Positions 63,244 through 64,000 of a DNA stretch of 64,000 nucleotides are shown here, piece by piece; within the stretch, counting starts at the first letter, position 1; each line of letters begins with the position of its first letter. The notes beneath the pieces are model-generated. The model was not told the DNA's origin and made no database searches. It saw only the letters and a program-made list of their open reading frames with translations. The translations under genes were made by a program, and so were the position numbers. This stretch comes from Anaerocolumna sp. (GTDB taxonomy: Bacteria > Bacillota > Clostridia > Lachnospirales > Lachnospiraceae): assembly GCA_029256725.1 (NCBI GenBank), contig JAQSXJ010000017.1:55556-119555 (forward strand), in the 5' to 3' direction.

Positions 63244-64000
63244 ATAACCTCTTTCTTAAAAATTTCCAGTATGTAGATACCAATCCATTATATTGTATGA
63301 CAGTCAGGATTACAACCCACTTTTGAAATAAGTCAAAAATAGTGGATTTACGACAAGCAAATATAAAACCTATGCATTAAATATCTAGACGTCTGTATAT
63401 CGAATCAATCATTACTTTATTAAGAGTATGTATAATATAAATAAAATCATACATAATAAAGAGTGGATAGCAAAATCAAATACCTTCCTTTAAGAACATG
63501 AACCTGATGCAGATATCTTCTATCACAAAATATAAGTACAATTTGTTAATGAGTAATGTCTTGGAGGAATAAAAGGTTTTGTGCAGTTATCCTTTCATAT
63601 AAAATTGAAAGTACAGTTTTATCCTATTCTGTATACAAAATAAAAATGGGTTAATCATAGAAGCCTTTCTGACAAAACTTGTTATGTAAGGCTTCTTTTT
63701 TTGTCTTTTTTACTTCCATTAATTACCGTCAGCTCCTAAGTATAGATACTTGACATCTGCGTATAATAAGGGATGGATACAAAGCAAATGGTTTCAAAGC
63801 CCTTGTAAATACATGTGCTCACAATCAAATGCCTCCTGTATTCCATTGACTAAGATAAAGAAAAGCAGTAGGTCTCGAACTGCAAAAAAACTTATTCACA
63901 AAGCAAATTTAGGAGATGGTTAAGTTGGACTGGCTTATGTCATAAAAGTTATTCGGATCCAAGTAGTTTGCTAAAAACTGAATATTGAAAGAGACAATTG
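63244..64000. other. 757-bp AT-rich region without a clear gene
   Basis: It contains the dedA promoter region and a plus-strand terminator at 63659 with a possible short transcript before it. From 63710 to 64000 nothing convincing is seen. A short ORF at 63557-63658 (33 aa, MSWRNKRFCAVILSYK) has no ribosome site. Confidence 0.5.
63659..63702 (+). terminator. Orphan rho-independent terminator
   Basis: AGAAGCCTT (63659-63667) and AAGGCTTCT (63688-63696) followed by seven T residues on the plus strand. No plus-strand gene precedes it, so it may end a small RNA. Confidence 0.8.

Noticed and set aside
63754-63776. TTGACA followed by TATAAT near the right end
   Set aside because: The two boxes are only about 6 bp apart, so they cannot form a sigma-A promoter.

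Overview
The window is about 36-38% GC by eye, with dense gene packing, strong AGGAGG-type ribosome binding sites and strand-coherent operons. Gene content points to an anaerobic, probably spore-forming member of Clostridia, most likely Lachnospiraceae: class II GalT, two-subunit L-serine dehydratase, SufCBDSU, duplicated FeoA with FeoB, membrane pyrophosphatase, BceRSAB-type detoxification, Csp-like S8 proteases, DUF1540 and DUF4914. The family assignment is inference from gene content. Most genes lie on the minus strand.

Layout. 0-5.3 kb: 3' part of aroA (+), then a minus-strand cluster of cysteine desulfurase, TtcA-like tRNA thiolase and queA (tRNA modification). 5.3-8.3 kb: GNAT enzyme and a GntR/YtrA-type ABC module with a consensus promoter buried in a 32-bp operator. 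8.4-12.3 kb: iron-uptake locus feoA-feoA-feoB, a 51-aa FeoB-associated Cys-rich protein and an atypical Fur-like regulator. 12.3-18.4 kb: AAA ATPase (DUF815), chemoreceptor, argS, pspC-like gene. 18.6-20.8 kb: padR-DUF1700-DUF4097 operon with ATGA-type overlaps. 21.6-23.2 kb: sdaAB/sdaAA. 23.3-29.0 kb: BceRS-BceAB preceded by a GH43-like gene. 29.4-30.1 kb: metallophosphoesterase remnant and a GyrI-like protein. 30.5-35.8 kb: galK-galE-galT with tandem repeats in the leaders, and an ArsR-HTH regulator. 36-39 kb: S8-family pseudoprotease and a SPOR amidase. 39.2-41.5 kb: pyk and GNAT. 42.2-48.7 kb: suf operon and a [FeFe]-hydrogenase-like protein of the TSCCCP type. 48.9-51.2 kb: two small hydrophilic proteins and an intact S8 protease. 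51.3-55.5 kb: a run of damaged genes (frameshifted DUF4914, ABC exporter remnant, HlyC/CorC gene lacking its first membrane helix). 55.7-57.8 kb: hppA. 58.2-62.2 kb: amino-sugar catabolism, nanE-rpiR divergent from nagB-nagA. 62.3-63.2 kb: DUF1540 protein and DedA protein.

The most unusual non-coding signal is a family of three long-palindrome elements (21.3, 30.4 and 58.0 kb). They share a conserved core (GCGCCTATGGAAAGG) while their long stems differ by compensatory changes. Each lies about 40-60 bp beyond the stop codon of a minus-strand gene. They are either a structured RNA family or ssDNA-mobilised (REP/RAYT-like) elements. A second notable item is the pair of Csp-like S8 proteins, one with an intact visible triad and one with His to Glu and Ser to Cys changes. 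No tRNA, rRNA, CRISPR array or complete insertion sequence was seen.
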